The notes: generated by a model not told the origin, from the sequence alone. A stretch of DNA of 64,000 nt from Bog-159 sp963756605 (GCA_963756605.1 CAVWOT010000008.1:148815-212814); one strand, 5' to 3'; shown: positions 20,996 to 30,009, counted from the stretch's first letter. Numbers and translations are program-made.

Positions 20996-21139
20996 GTACA
21001 AACATAACTCGACTATTTTGTTCGGGCTGCCCTCCTAAGCCGAGCGACATACGAGGGGCCCTCCTTGGTGCGCAAATGGGGTCCTGCAAAATTCGCGCAA
21101 GAAAACCAAGCGGCATTGAGCTAAAGCTCGCGCCACAGG

Positions 21140-21676
21140 CTACGCCCGCAGGTACACTGGGGTGCACCCCTTACCGGGTCCCGAAGCCGTCGCGTGGGAA
21201 GCCGGCTTTAAGAAAAGCTTCACTTCCAGCCGGTGCTCCTCGCAGTTGAACACCACCACGTTCCAGGGTTCGTCGCCGAAGCTCTTGGCCAGAAAGTTTT
21301 TGCCAAAGATCGCTGTTGGGATGCTCATACCCATCGGTCCGAGCGTTCTTTCGAGGGACGTCTTCACATTGCCGAGGATCATGTTAGCGACCTCCGCGAC
21401 GGCGTCCAGGACTTCCGCGTCCACTACCGCGTATTCGGCCATCAACATCTGAGATGCGATCTTGCAGGCAAACTCGGCTGAACAGGATATAGTGCCGGTG
21501 CCAGTCCACTCGCCAGCCATGCCGATCAGGCAGACGACGCCATCCAAAGGATGCGACGGTCCTTTATCGCGGTAAGACTCCACGAAAAGGAGTTCGGAGC
21601 CTAACATCGTTGAGAAAACCTCTTCAGAGGCGGCTCGTATCTCGCTCACGATCTGATCAGTGTCAATCATTAGCAT
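21140..21676 (-). CDS. cheX: CheX-like chemotaxis phosphatase
   Basis: 178 residues. CheX-family proteins dephosphorylate CheY-P through an E-x2-N motif; here AVAEVANMILGNVK supplies E and N. The domain order (TDQIVSEIRAASEEVFSTML; GVVCLIGMAGEWTGTG; SCSAEFACKIASQMLM) fits the family. ATG 21676 is used, with a GGGA just upstream; ATG 21670 is an alternative. The last dozen residues run into repeat DNA beside the IS4 element and may not be original. It is divergent from a CheY-like gene 96 bases away, its likely partner. No CheA or receptor gene is in the window. Confidence 0.85.
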   Translation of the reverse strand: MLMIDTDQIVSEIRAASEEVFSTMLGSELLFVESYRDKGPSHPLDGVVCLIGMAGEWTGTGTISCSAEFACKIASQMLMAEYAVVDAEVLDAVAEVANMILGNVKTSLERTLGPMGMSIPTAIFGKNFLAKSFGDEPWNVVVFNCEEHRLEVKLFLKPASHATASGPGKGCTPVYLRA

Positions 21677-21772
21677 GTCCCAGTTACTTTATCGGCAGAA
21701 ACCGCTCGATCCCGCTGTTTGGGTGGCGCAGTAAAGTAGAGGCGGCGTGATACCGATAGTAAAGATGGGAAT

Positions 21773-22144
21773 ATGGCGTTAAACATTTTAGTAGTAGACG
21801 ATTCCACCGCTATCCGCAAGATTTTGATCCGGGTACTGCGGCAGACGGCGCTGGCAATTGACCAGATTTTCGAGGCTCGTGACGGCCTCGAGGCTCTCGA
21901 GATCGTCCGCAACCATCCCCTCAACCTGGTGTTGTCGGACATCAATATGCCCAACATGGATGGCTTGGGCCTGCTGGCGGAGCTAAAGAGCGCCGAGCAA
22001 TGGCGTGCGCTGCCTGTGGTCATGATCACCACAGAAGGTAGCGAGGAAAAGGTCAGCCAGGCTATCAAGCTGGGGTCGGCGGCCTACATCCGCAAGCCCT
22101 TTACGGCCGAACAGATCCAGGAAAAGATCGGCGCGCTCCTTTAA
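21773..22144 (+). CDS. CheY-like single-domain response regulator
   Basis: 123 residues, a receiver domain only. Acidic pocket D9/D10 (VVDDST), phospho-acceptor D56 (LSDINMPNMDG), switch Thr near 86-87 (MITTEGS), Lys 108 (IRKPF) followed by a proline cis-bond. The MITTEGSEEKV and YIRKPFTAEQI stretches are typical of chemotaxis CheY. Start ATG 21773. Divergent from cheX, suggesting a phosphorylation/dephosphorylation pair that serves a kinase encoded elsewhere. Confidence 0.93.
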   Translation: MALNILVVDDSTAIRKILIRVLRQTALAIDQIFEARDGLEALEIVRNHPLNLVLSDINMPNMDGLGLLAELKSAEQWRALPVVMITTEGSEEKVSQAIKLGSAAYIRKPFTAEQIQEKIGALL

Positions 22145-22214
22145 GTTAGGGTGTAAGTTAAGGTGTCGCCTGCGGATAGGGGCTGCTGGCCGCGCGCGGC
22201 GCCTGGGCCGCATA

Positions 22215-22486
22215 GCAGCCGCGTGCGCGATACGTTGCGACACATCCACGCGGAACAAACCCTACTGATCTTGGCAAAATATTGGATATGGGCTTCGCGG
22301 TCATCAGCCCGCTCGCCCGGCACCGTATGCCTCAGATCCGGTTCTTGTACATCGGCTCGTACGTTTGCTCCACGCTTCTTTCAGACCTTCCGTCGCCGGA
22401 ACGCCCTTGCGCTTCGCTACTACTTCACCTCCATCAGGTTGTAGAGGGGACTTTCACCCCCGAGCTGTCGAACATGCTCGGCACAC
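22215..22486 (-). mobile_element. 5' fragment of a group II intron (domain I), no ORF
   Basis: Read on the minus strand from 22486, the sequence begins GTGTGCCGAGC, matching the GUGYG 5' splice-site consensus. It continues with blocks I recognise from bacterial group II introns (GGGGGTGAAAGTCCCC, CAACCTGATGGAGGTGAAG, GCAAGGGCGTTCCGGCGACG, GAACCGGATCTGAGGC). Reverse-transcriptase gene and 3' domains are absent. The far edge (about 22215) is approximate. Its first base abuts the T-run of the terminator of the giant repeat gene, the kind of site that class C introns enter. Confidence 0.75.
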
Positions 22487-22519
22487 AAAAAAAGGCGGAC
22501 GCCAGACTGGCCGTCCGCC
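22487..22519 (-). terminator. Rho-independent terminator of the giant repeat-protein gene
   Basis: Minus strand: GGCGGAC, one bulged base, GCCA, loop GTC, TGGC, GTCCGCC, then seven T. The stem covers 22494-22519 and the T-run 22487-22493. It lies 26 bases after the stop of the minus-strand gene. Confidence 0.85.
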
Positions 22520-22544
22520 CGCCCCGAGGGCGAAGAACTTAAGT

Positions 22545-25500
22545 TTAGTGAGCGCTGGTAAAGCTCATGTAGCCAATGGACAGCGCTTCGGGAGAATCCG
22601 GAGCGGCCCACAGCGCCCTCACCAGTTGCTTACGGCTGGTCTTCAGCAGAGCCTTCAGATCCACGCCGCATTCGAAGCGCATGTGATTCATGCTGCTCAT
22701 GCTGTTGTAGGACGCCGCGGAAACCTGCGAAATCCCCATGTTAGCGGGTACACCGTCTCCCGTGGACGAAGCCGGCATGCCCACCGGGAGACCACCTTCG
22801 TCCATGGCGCGCAATGCGCGAGTGCTGCCCGATGGCGCCAGCGGCTCGAAGGTCGAGAATGGCCTTCTGGGATCGATCACGGATGCAGGCACATTCGCCA
22901 TGCTGCCCGGGCGAATGACCGGAGCCAGGTACGAAACCGGCAGCGGACGAGTGGCGCCAAGCACCGAAGTCTTGAATGTGCCGGTTGGCCGGAATACCGG
23001 GGCCAGGTACGAAACTCCCGCCAGGTGCGACGCGCCCACCGCTGTGGTAGGCGTTGTGCTGAACGGCCGGAATACCGGAGCCAGATCGGACCCCGAAGAT
23101 GACCCGCGGCTGCCGCCTGGCAGGCTCGCGCCGAGATGCATCGCCTGCACACCGAATCCATCCCACCGGCTGCCGGCGGAATTCCGGTTGTTTTCCGGGC
23201 CATGGTGCATGAATGAGCGGATCGGATGAATCGCGTCCGTCACCAGGCTGGCTGCCGGAAGCGCGCCGCTTACCACGGTTAACACCACGCTGCCGGCTCT
23301 GTAGGTGATAGTGAAGTGTTCGCTGCCGTTGATCGCCAGTCCGTTCACCGTGGCGAAAGTGCCGGCTACCGACGAGGCTGTGAGAATGGTGAAAGTCTGA
23401 CCTACCGTGGGAGTGAATCCCAGCGTGATATTCAGCGTGCCGGCCAGAGTGGCGCCCTGGGTGACCTTGAGCTGATCGTACTTGGTGCCCGCGGTGGCTC
23501 CATTGATCTCAATGTCCAGCGCCCCGCCGGATTCCTGGGTATAGGTATCGCTCACGATAAGTTTGCCGGTCTTAGTGGCCGAATCGCCGGGCGTCAACGT
23601 GCTGTCATCCACCACGTTGTAGCCCAGTGTGCCTGCACCGTCGAGTGTGCCGCCATCAACGGCCAGAGTACCGAGAGTGGTTGACGTGAGAGTTCCATCT
23701 ATCGTGCTGGCGCCGCCGGTTTGGGTGAAGTTGAAGCTGCTGCCGCCCACCGTGAAGGTGGTGCCGGTAGCAACCGTGAAGGCGCCGGCGTTAGTGAAAC
23801 TGCCCCCGTTGGTCGTGAGCGCGGCTCCGCCAGCCAGCTTGAACGCGCCGCCGGAGGCGTTGTTGTTGAAGCCCGCCAGTATGTTGTTGTTGCCGAAATC
23901 GAGCATCTGTCCCGCGCCGTTCAGAGTGATGGTGGCGGCGTTGGTGGCGATGGTCGTGCCGCTCGCGCCGAACTGCATCGTGCCGGACACGGTATAAGTC
24001 CCGCCGGTAAGCGTTGTGCCGGAGAGATTGGTCAGCGCGCCACCGGCAGATGTGCCGATCTGCATGGTGTCGCCGGCAGCCACGGTCAGTGTGCCGTTAT
24101 TGGTCAGCCCGCCGGCGGTGGGCAGGATTTCGAGCGGACTCGCCTGGTTGGCTGCGATGGTCCCCGTATTGGTGATGGCAAGGTTCGAAATCGTGCCCGA
24201 ACCCTGAATGAGGCTGGAATTCGTGAATGCCGGCGCCGCGCTTCCTCCGGTAATGGCTCCATTGGTCAGCGTCAATGAGCCGCCGCCGCTTAGGGTACTC
24301 GCAGCGTTGATATCCAGCGCTCCGCTTATCGCGATTGCGCCGGTGTTGGTATCCGTGCCTGCCTTGGAGAGAGTCAGGGTAGCGCCCGTATCTACCGTAA
24401 TCGCGCCGTTATTGGTCAACGTTCCTACGCTGGCCGTATCGGATGTATCGTTATTGGCGCCGATGGTCAGGGTTCCGGTCCCGCTATTGGTCAGTTTGCC
24501 GGACACGGTAATCGAGTTGGCGGTTCCGCCCTGATTGGACCCATTGGTCGTGAGTGTTCCGGAATTAGTCATGGCTCCGGCTACACTGAGTTTGCCGCCG
24601 TTCTCTTCATCCAGACTTCCGGAATTGGTGAACGTGCCGGCCTGTACGGCCATCGTTCCGCTGTCCACGTTAATCGTGCCGGCGTTGGAGTCGGCCCCGG
24701 CAGCCGTCAGCTTCAACGTTGCATTCTTGTCTACAGTGATGGTGCCCAGGTTATCGAGCAGGCCCACACTGGCCGAATCCGCGGTATCGTTATGCGCGCC
24801 TATAGTTACGCTGTCTCCCATGTTATTGGTCAGAGTACCGCTAATGCTGATGGAGTTAGCGCCACCCTTCAGGTTGGATCCATTCGTCGTAATGGTGCCG
24901 TTATTGGTGAGGTTACCGGCTACAATCAACTTACTGGCGCTCTCCTCGTCCAGCGTCCCGGAGTTGGTCAAGGTGCCGGCCGCTACGTTGAGCGTGCCGC
25001 CCACGAGCGAAATCGAGCCGGAGTTGGAATCCGCACCCGAAGAGGTCAGCTTGAGCGTGGCGCCCTTGTCGACGGTGACGATGCCCGAGTTGTTGAGCAG
25101 ACCTACATTGGCCACATCCGAAGTGTCGCTGTTTGCGCCGATGGTCACCGTATCGTTGGTGTTATTAGTCAGGGTGCCGGTTACCGTGAGGGTATTCGCT
25201 CCGCCGCCCAGGTTCTGATTGTTCGTATCTACGGCGCCGTTGTTGTTCAGATTACCGGCCACCGTGAGCGAGCTGCCCTGCTCCAGGTCTATGGTTCCGG
25301 AGTTGCCGAAACTGCCCGGCGTGGTATAACTGCCGCCGGCCGCCACCGTGAATGACGCACCGTGTGCGTTGCTGTTGAAGCCGCTGAGCAGGTTATTGCC
25401 CGCCAGATCGATCAGGTGCGCGCTGGTTCCCGCCAATGTCAGGTTCGCGTCGTTGGTGACTAACTGGCTGCTGGGAGCGCCGAACTGCAGAGTACCGGCC

Positions 25501-25559
25501 ACATAGTAAGTTCCGCCGGTCAACGTGGTGCCGGCGAAATTGCTGAGGCTGCCGGCCAC
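22545..25559 (-). CDS. Giant secreted beta-strand-repeat protein, C-terminal part (after frameshift)
   Basis: 1,004 open codons that continue the protein encoded at 25561-30009. Joining needs a shift at a GCGCGC run near 25575, giving GD-TFKVAGSLSNFAGTTL. Content: repeated autotransporter-passenger-like strands (NNGTITTNGSNLKGGANSIS, GTLTIGANNDTSDTASVG), then the conserved passenger end region (YTQESGGALDIEINGATAGT, GFTPTVGQTFTILTASSVAG). After that comes a unique tail with three 26-residue repeats holding LAPV[FI]RP and the end SIGYMSFTSAH. No beta-barrel translocator or sorting signal is visible, so how it is anchored is unknown. It may be an adhesin or surface-layer protein. Confidence 0.72.
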   Translation of the reverse strand: MAGSLSNFAGTTLTGGTYYVAGTLQFGAPSSQLVTNDANLTLAGTSAHLIDLAGNNLLSGFNSNAHGASFTVAAGGSYTTPGSFGNSGTIDLEQGSSLTVAGNLNNNGAVDTNNQNLGGGANTLTVTGTLTNNTNDTVTIGANSDTSDVANVGLLNNSGIVTVDKGATLKLTSSGADSNSGSISLVGGTLNVAAGTLTNSGTLDEESASKLIVAGNLTNNGTITTNGSNLKGGANSISISGTLTNNMGDSVTIGAHNDTADSASVGLLDNLGTITVDKNATLKLTAAGADSNAGTINVDSGTMAVQAGTFTNSGSLDEENGGKLSVAGAMTNSGTLTTNGSNQGGTANSITVSGKLTNSGTGTLTIGANNDTSDTASVGTLTNNGAITVDTGATLTLSKAGTDTNTGAIAISGALDINAASTLSGGGSLTLTNGAITGGSAAPAFTNSSLIQGSGTISNLAITNTGTIAANQASPLEILPTAGGLTNNGTLTVAAGDTMQIGTSAGGALTNLSGTTLTGGTYTVSGTMQFGASGTTIATNAATITLNGAGQMLDFGNNNILAGFNNNASGGAFKLAGGAALTTNGGSFTNAGAFTVATGTTFTVGGSSFNFTQTGGASTIDGTLTSTTLGTLAVDGGTLDGAGTLGYNVVDDSTLTPGDSATKTGKLIVSDTYTQESGGALDIEINGATAGTKYDQLKVTQGATLAGTLNITLGFTPTVGQTFTILTASSVAGTFATVNGLAINGSEHFTITYRAGSVVLTVVSGALPAASLVTDAIHPIRSFMHHGPENNRNSAGSRWDGFGVQAMHLGASLPGGSRGSSSGSDLAPVFRPFSTTPTTAVGASHLAGVSYLAPVFRPTGTFKTSVLGATRPLPVSYLAPVIRPGSMANVPASVIDPRRPFSTFEPLAPSGSTRALRAMDEGGLPVGMPASSTGDGVPANMGISQVSAASYNSMSSMNHMRFECGVDLKALLKTSRKQLVRALWAAPDSPEALSIGYMSFTSAH

Positions 25560-25560
25560 T

Positions 25561-28500
25561 TTAAAGGTGTCGCCGCGCGCCGATAATCAGCGCGCCGTTA
25601 TTGGTGAAGTTGCCGCCGCCGGGAGCGCTGGTGGTGAAGCTTCGTCCCGGGCCCAGTTGGAATACGCCTCCCGCGGCGTTGGTCGCGAAGTTAGCCAGTG
25701 CGTTGGCATTGGTGTTGCTAATGATCTGCGAACTCGCTCCCGTCAGGATAATATCGGCCGCGTTGGTCACGATATTGGCATTGTCGAACTGGAACGTGCC
25801 GCCGTTGACATTGTAAGTGCCGCCGGTCAGAGTGCCGGTGCTGCTGTTGAAGTTATTGAACGGACCGCCGGTGACATCCAAAATGCTGCCGGTATTCACC
25901 TGGAAAGTGCCGTTGTTGGTCACACCGCTCGAATTCGAATCGATGAACAACTCGTTGGGCTGGTTGGCAAGTATGGTGCCTCCCGCGTTGTTCACCAGTC
26001 CCAGATTGCCGTTGCCGATGTGGCCGGAGCCTTCAATGGTGTTGCTGTTGTTGGTCAGCACCTCCGTGCCGTTGGCGCCGTAAATGTAGTTGACCGTACT
26101 GTTCCCGAGCACGATGGTGCCGCTGCCGTTCAGAGTAGTGTTGCCGTTGATATAGAGAAACGTGTTGTTGGCGGTGCCGTTCACCTGGATGGAACCGTTA
26201 TTCGTGATGGTTCCCTGCAACTCGGCGGTGTCGCTGTTCGGCAGCCCGATCGTCCCGTTGTTGGTGACTCCATTCAGGATCGCGTTGTTATAGAAGATCA
26301 TGGAGCTGGCATTGGCGCCCGTTCCCAACGTGTTCAACGTTCCGCCCGTGATGTCGGCTCCGTTGATCACTACGCTGCCGCCCGCGCTGGTTCCGGTCCC
26401 TGCCAGCCCTTCGACAATGCCGCCGGTGTTGTTGATCGTGCCCTCGAGGACCATCGTACCGCCGCTCGAAGCCTCGAAGATGCCGGCATTGGTGGCTCCC
26501 AAGCTGCCCGAGTCGATCACCAGAGAGTTCCCCTTGGCCGAAACCGCATCCACCACGCCCGCCGATTGGTTGGTGAACGCCAGGTTACCGTTCCCGATAT
26601 TGCCGGAGCCCGAGATCGTATTGTTTGTGTTCGTCAGCGAACTGCCCCCGACGGCTGCCTGCAGGTAATTGACGTTGCTGTCAGACAGAGTGAGCGTCCC
26701 GCCGCCGTTTAGGGTAACCGCGCCACTCTCGTATAGAAAAGTGTTGTTTGCGGTGCCGTTCACCTCGAGGGCTCCGCTATTGGTAATGGTTCCCTGCAGG
26801 GTGATAGCGTCGGAATTCGGTAACTGCAATGTCCCGGCATTGGTCACGCCGTTCAGCGTGGCGTTGGTGGCTGTGAATAGTCCAGCCCCGTTCAGCGTAC
26901 CTCCGGAGACCGTCACGCCGGCTTCCAGCGTGACATTCGAGCCGCTGCCCGCCGTGATCGTACCCCCGGTATTCGTAAAGGTGCCCCCGTACAGAATGAG
27001 CGACCCGCCGCCGGTAGCCTCCAGCGTCCCGTTGTTGGTCATGGTGCCGTCAGGCTGAATAAACAGCGAATTACCGTTGGCCGATTTGGTGGCATCGATG
27101 GTGCTCTGATTGACCAGGACCAGGCTACCGTTGCCGATGTCCCCGCCGGGGCCCGAGATCGGCTGCGCGATGGTGAGCTGGTTTCCGCCGGTGGCGGCCA
27201 GGATGTAATTGTTGGGGCTATCCGAAAGCGTCACCGTCCCGCTACCCTGGAGGGTGGCCGTGGGGCTGTTCACATACAGAAAGGTGTTATTGGCGGTGCC
27301 GTTCAGCTCCAAAGTGCCGGTATTGTTAATGGTGCCTTTAATGTAGAGGTTATCGGAATTGGGGATCTCCAGAGTCCCGGCGGTGGTGACGGTGTGGGAG
27401 GAGCCGTCGAGTTGAGTGCCGCTGCTCGACACGAATGTTCCGGCGCCGTTCAGCGTGCCGCCGACGATATCGACGCTATCCTCGAGATCGACAGTTGAGC
27501 CACTGCCCGCTGTGATGGTGGCGCCTGTATTGGTGAAGGTGCCCCCGTAGAGCACCAGCGTCCCGCCCCCTGTAGCTTCCAGCAGCCCGTTATTGGTAAA
27601 GGTCGCGTCGGGCTGAATGTACAGTACGTTGCCGTGGGCCGACGCCGTGGCGTCGATAGTGCTCTGATTGACAAGAACCAAGCTGCCGTTGCCGATATCG
27701 CCCCCGGCACCCGAGATAGGTTGCGCGATGGTGAGCTGATTCCCGCCGGTGGTGGCCAGAATGTAGTTATTGGCGCTGTCGGAAAGCGTCACGGTGCCGC
27801 TGCCTTCGAGCGTGGCCGTGGCGCTGTTCACGGACAGGATGGTGTTGTTGGCGGAGCCGTTCAGAGCCAAAGTGCCCGTGTTGTTCACGGTGCCGGTCAT
27901 GTAGACGGTGTTGGCGTTCGGGATCTGCAGATTCCCGGCATTGGTAATGGTGTTGGTGGAACCGTTCAACGTTGAGCTGTTCTCGGCCAATACCACTCCG
28001 CTGCCGGCGGTAGTCATGGTCCCGCCGCTGACGGTCGCGTCGCTCAGTAGAACTGTTCCGCCGTTGAGAGCCTCAATAGTCCCGTTCGTTGTTCCGTTGG
28101 TGTTGGCTACGTTACCGATCAACTCCAGGGTGCCGCCGCTGCTGGCTTCCATCAGCCCCAGGTTGGTGGTGCCGCCGGCCCCGGTTTGCACGAGCAGCGT
28201 ATGGCCGGTCGCCGAAGTCGCATCCACCACTCCCGCCGCGTCGTTGGTAAACGCCATACTATCGTTGCCGATATCGCCCGAACCGGAGATGGTGTTGTTG
28301 AAGTTGGTCAGGGAACCGCCGCCGGAAGCCTGCAGCAGGTAGTTGTTGGGGCTGTCGGACATCGTGACCGTCCCGCCGCCTGTGAGCGTCACGGCTCCGT
28401 TCATCTGCAGTTCGGTGTTGTTGCTGGTGGCATTGAGCTGAATGACCCCCGTGTTGTTGATGCTGCCCACCAGCGTCGTGTCCTGGCTGTTGTTCAACTG

Positions 28501-30009
28501 ATAAGTGCCCTTATTGGTGACACCATTCAAAGTGGGGTTGCCCAAAGCCTGAATCAGGCCGCCGCCGGCCGTGTTGAGCGTGCCGCCGTTGATGGTCGCG
28601 TTTTCCAACGTCACCACGGAACCCGTGCCCGACGCTAGAATCGCGCCGCCGGTGTTGGTATAGGTGTCGCCGTCCAGGACCAGGTTGCCGCCGGCGGTTG
28701 CCTCCAGCGTTCCGGTGTTGGTGGTTCCGTTGCTCGTCTGGACAACGAGCGCCGTGGACTGATTGGCATCGATGGTCGCCTCGTTCACCAGGCCCATCTG
28801 CCCAACGCCGATGTTGCCGGACCCCTGAATCGTATTGTTGACGTTAGTCAGAACGTCGGTGCCTGCCGTGCCATAGATCCGATTGTTGCTGCTGACGTCC
28901 AGCGTTATCGTGCCGCTGCCGGTGAGCGTCACGTTGGAGCCCAGGATCAGATTGGTGTTGTTGGAGGTGCCGTTTAGCTGAATGGCTCCGTTGTTGGTGA
29001 TCGTTCCCTCGATGGTGGTGCTCTGGCTGTTGTTCAACTGATAAGTGCCTTTATTGGTGACTCCGTTCAGCGTGGGGTTGTTCGAAGCCTGAATCAGGCC
29101 ACCGCTGGCCGTGTTCAGTGTGCCGCCGTTGATAGTCGCATTGTCCAACGTCACCACGGAACCCGTGCCCGACGCCAGAATCGTGCCGCCAGCGTTGGTG
29201 TAGGTATCGCCATCCAGAATCAGGTTGCCGCCCGCGGTGGCCTCCAGCGTTCCGGTGTTGGTCGTTCCGCTGCTCGTCTGGATATAGAGCGGCGTGGACT
29301 GATTGGCGTCGATGGTCCCCTGGTTTACCAGGCCCATCTGCCCGACACCGATATTGCCAGACCCCTGGATCAGGTTATTGGCGTTGGTCAGAACATCCGT
29401 GCCCGCGGCGCCATAGATCCGATTGTTGGCGCTGTTGTCGAGCGTCACCGTGCCACCGCCGGTGAGCGTTACATTCCCGCCGATGATCAGGTTTGTATTG
29501 TTAGAAGTTCCGCTGAGGGTGATGCCGCCGGTGCCCGTGCTGTTCGAGTTGGTGATGGTGGTCCCGTCTATGGTCAGCGAGTTGCTGTTGACGAAATTGA
29601 GGACGCTGGTGCTGCCGACTGTAAGATTGCCGATCGTATCGCTCACGTTCAGTTGCACCACGGCTGCCGGCGAGGAGTTGTTGATGACCGCGTTATTGCT
29701 TGAGGTCGGCGCCGATCCAGTAGACCAGTTGGTCGAATTCCAGTTGCCGGCTCCTCCACTCCAATCGTCGTCCGTGAACGCCGCGGGCCGGACAAACGGT
29801 TGGAAGCCGAATGCATGAATTACGAAACTCTTAGACAAAATCATTCGGCGGATGGCCTTTTGCCCGAGATCGCTTACCGGTTGTCTGGCGCCCGGCCCCA
29901 ATAGAGCTTGGGCATCCAGGCCGGCCAGCCCGGCGCCTCCAATCAGCCATGCGACTAAAAGAATGCATACAATTGAAATACGTTTGTGAACGCGGTCGTA
30001 ATGGGTCAC
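25561..30009 (-). CDS. Giant secreted beta-strand-repeat protein, N-terminal part
   Basis: 1,482 codons from GTG 30009, supported by GAGGAG seven bases upstream. The N-terminus has a membrane/signal segment (ISIVCILLVAWLIGGAGLAGL). The rest is Asn/Thr/Gly-rich beta-helix-like repeats. A long module containing GSGNIG and a switch to ...NQSTIDA recurs seven times about every 540-590 bases (near 29350, 28810, 28270, 27695, 27135, 26595, 26010). The frame ends at 25561 through a GCGCGC-run shift; with the downstream piece the protein would be about 2,480 residues. Relatives are autotransporter passengers and haemagglutinin-like surface proteins. Function is inferred only as cell-surface or adhesion. 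Confidence 0.78.
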   Translation of the reverse strand: MTHYDRVHKRISIVCILLVAWLIGGAGLAGLDAQALLGPGARQPVSDLGQKAIRRMILSKSFVIHAFGFQPFVRPAAFTDDDWSGGAGNWNSTNWSTGSAPTSSNNAVINNSSPAAVVQLNVSDTIGNLTVGSTSVLNFVNSNSLTIDGTTITNSNSTGTGGITLSGTSNNTNLIIGGNVTLTGGGTVTLDNSANNRIYGAAGTDVLTNANNLIQGSGNIGVGQMGLVNQGTIDANQSTPLYIQTSSGTTNTGTLEATAGGNLILDGDTYTNAGGTILASGTGSVVTLDNATINGGTLNTASGGLIQASNNPTLNGVTNKGTYQLNNSQSTTIEGTITNNGAIQLNGTSNNTNLILGSNVTLTGSGTITLDVSSNNRIYGTAGTDVLTNVNNTIQGSGNIGVGQMGLVNEATIDANQSTALVVQTSNGTTNTGTLEATAGGNLVLDGDTYTNTGGAILASGTGSVVTLENATINGGTLNTAGGGLIQALGNPTLNGVTNKGTYQLNNSQDTTLVGSINNTGVIQLNATSNNTELQMNGAVTLTGGGTVTMSDSPNNYLLQASGGGSLTNFNNTISGSGDIGNDSMAFTNDAAGVVDATSATGHTLLVQTGAGGTTNLGLMEASSGGTLELIGNVANTNGTTNGTIEALNGGTVLLSDATVSGGTMTTAGSGVVLAENSSTLNGSTNTITNAGNLQIPNANTVYMTGTVNNTGTLALNGSANNTILSVNSATATLEGSGTVTLSDSANNYILATTGGNQLTIAQPISGAGGDIGNGSLVLVNQSTIDATASAHGNVLYIQPDATFTNNGLLEATGGGTLVLYGGTFTNTGATITAGSGSTVDLEDSVDIVGGTLNGAGTFVSSSGTQLDGSSHTVTTAGTLEIPNSDNLYIKGTINNTGTLELNGTANNTFLYVNSPTATLQGSGTVTLSDSPNNYILAATGGNQLTIAQPISGPGGDIGNGSLVLVNQSTIDATKSANGNSLFIQPDGTMTNNGTLEATGGGSLILYGGTFTNTGGTITAGSGSNVTLEAGVTVSGGTLNGAGLFTATNATLNGVTNAGTLQLPNSDAITLQGTITNSGALEVNGTANNTFLYESGAVTLNGGGTLTLSDSNVNYLQAAVGGSSLTNTNNTISGSGNIGNGNLAFTNQSAGVVDAVSAKGNSLVIDSGSLGATNAGIFEASSGGTMVLEGTINNTGGIVEGLAGTGTSAGGSVVINGADITGGTLNTLGTGANASSMIFYNNAILNGVTNNGTIGLPNSDTAELQGTITNNGSIQVNGTANNTFLYINGNTTLNGSGTIVLGNSTVNYIYGANGTEVLTNNSNTIEGSGHIGNGNLGLVNNAGGTILANQPNELFIDSNSSGVTNNGTFQVNTGSILDVTGGPFNNFNSSTGTLTGGTYNVNGGTFQFDNANIVTNAADIILTGASSQIISNTNANALANFATNAAGGVFQLGPGRSFTTSAPGGGNFTNNGALIIGARRHL

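Larger units (their letters stand above)
19350..21120 (-). mobile_element. IS4-family insertion sequence carrying a KTSC-domain gene
   Basis: 1,771 bp bounded by long inverted repeats: the first 37 bases inward from 19350 and from 21120 match at 35 positions (both start CTCAATGCC and share CTTGGTTTTCTTGC), and similarity continues to about 50 bases. A 6-bp direct repeat CTAAAG flanks it (19344-19349, 21121-21126), short for IS4 and therefore tentative. Inside, in one transcription unit, are a transposase and a small KTSC-domain gene. Confidence 0.82.

Noticed and set aside
22163..22542. Plus-strand open frames after the CheY-like gene
   Set aside because: They run through the antisense of the group II intron RNA and the terminator.
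25900..29500. Possible CRISPR-like array
   Set aside because: Repeats are about 540-590 bases, coding and in frame, not short repeats with unique spacers.
23629..30000. Many valine/proline-rich open frames on the plus strand
   Set aside because: Complement of the Asn/Thr/Gly repeat protein; repeat DNA gives long open frames by composition.
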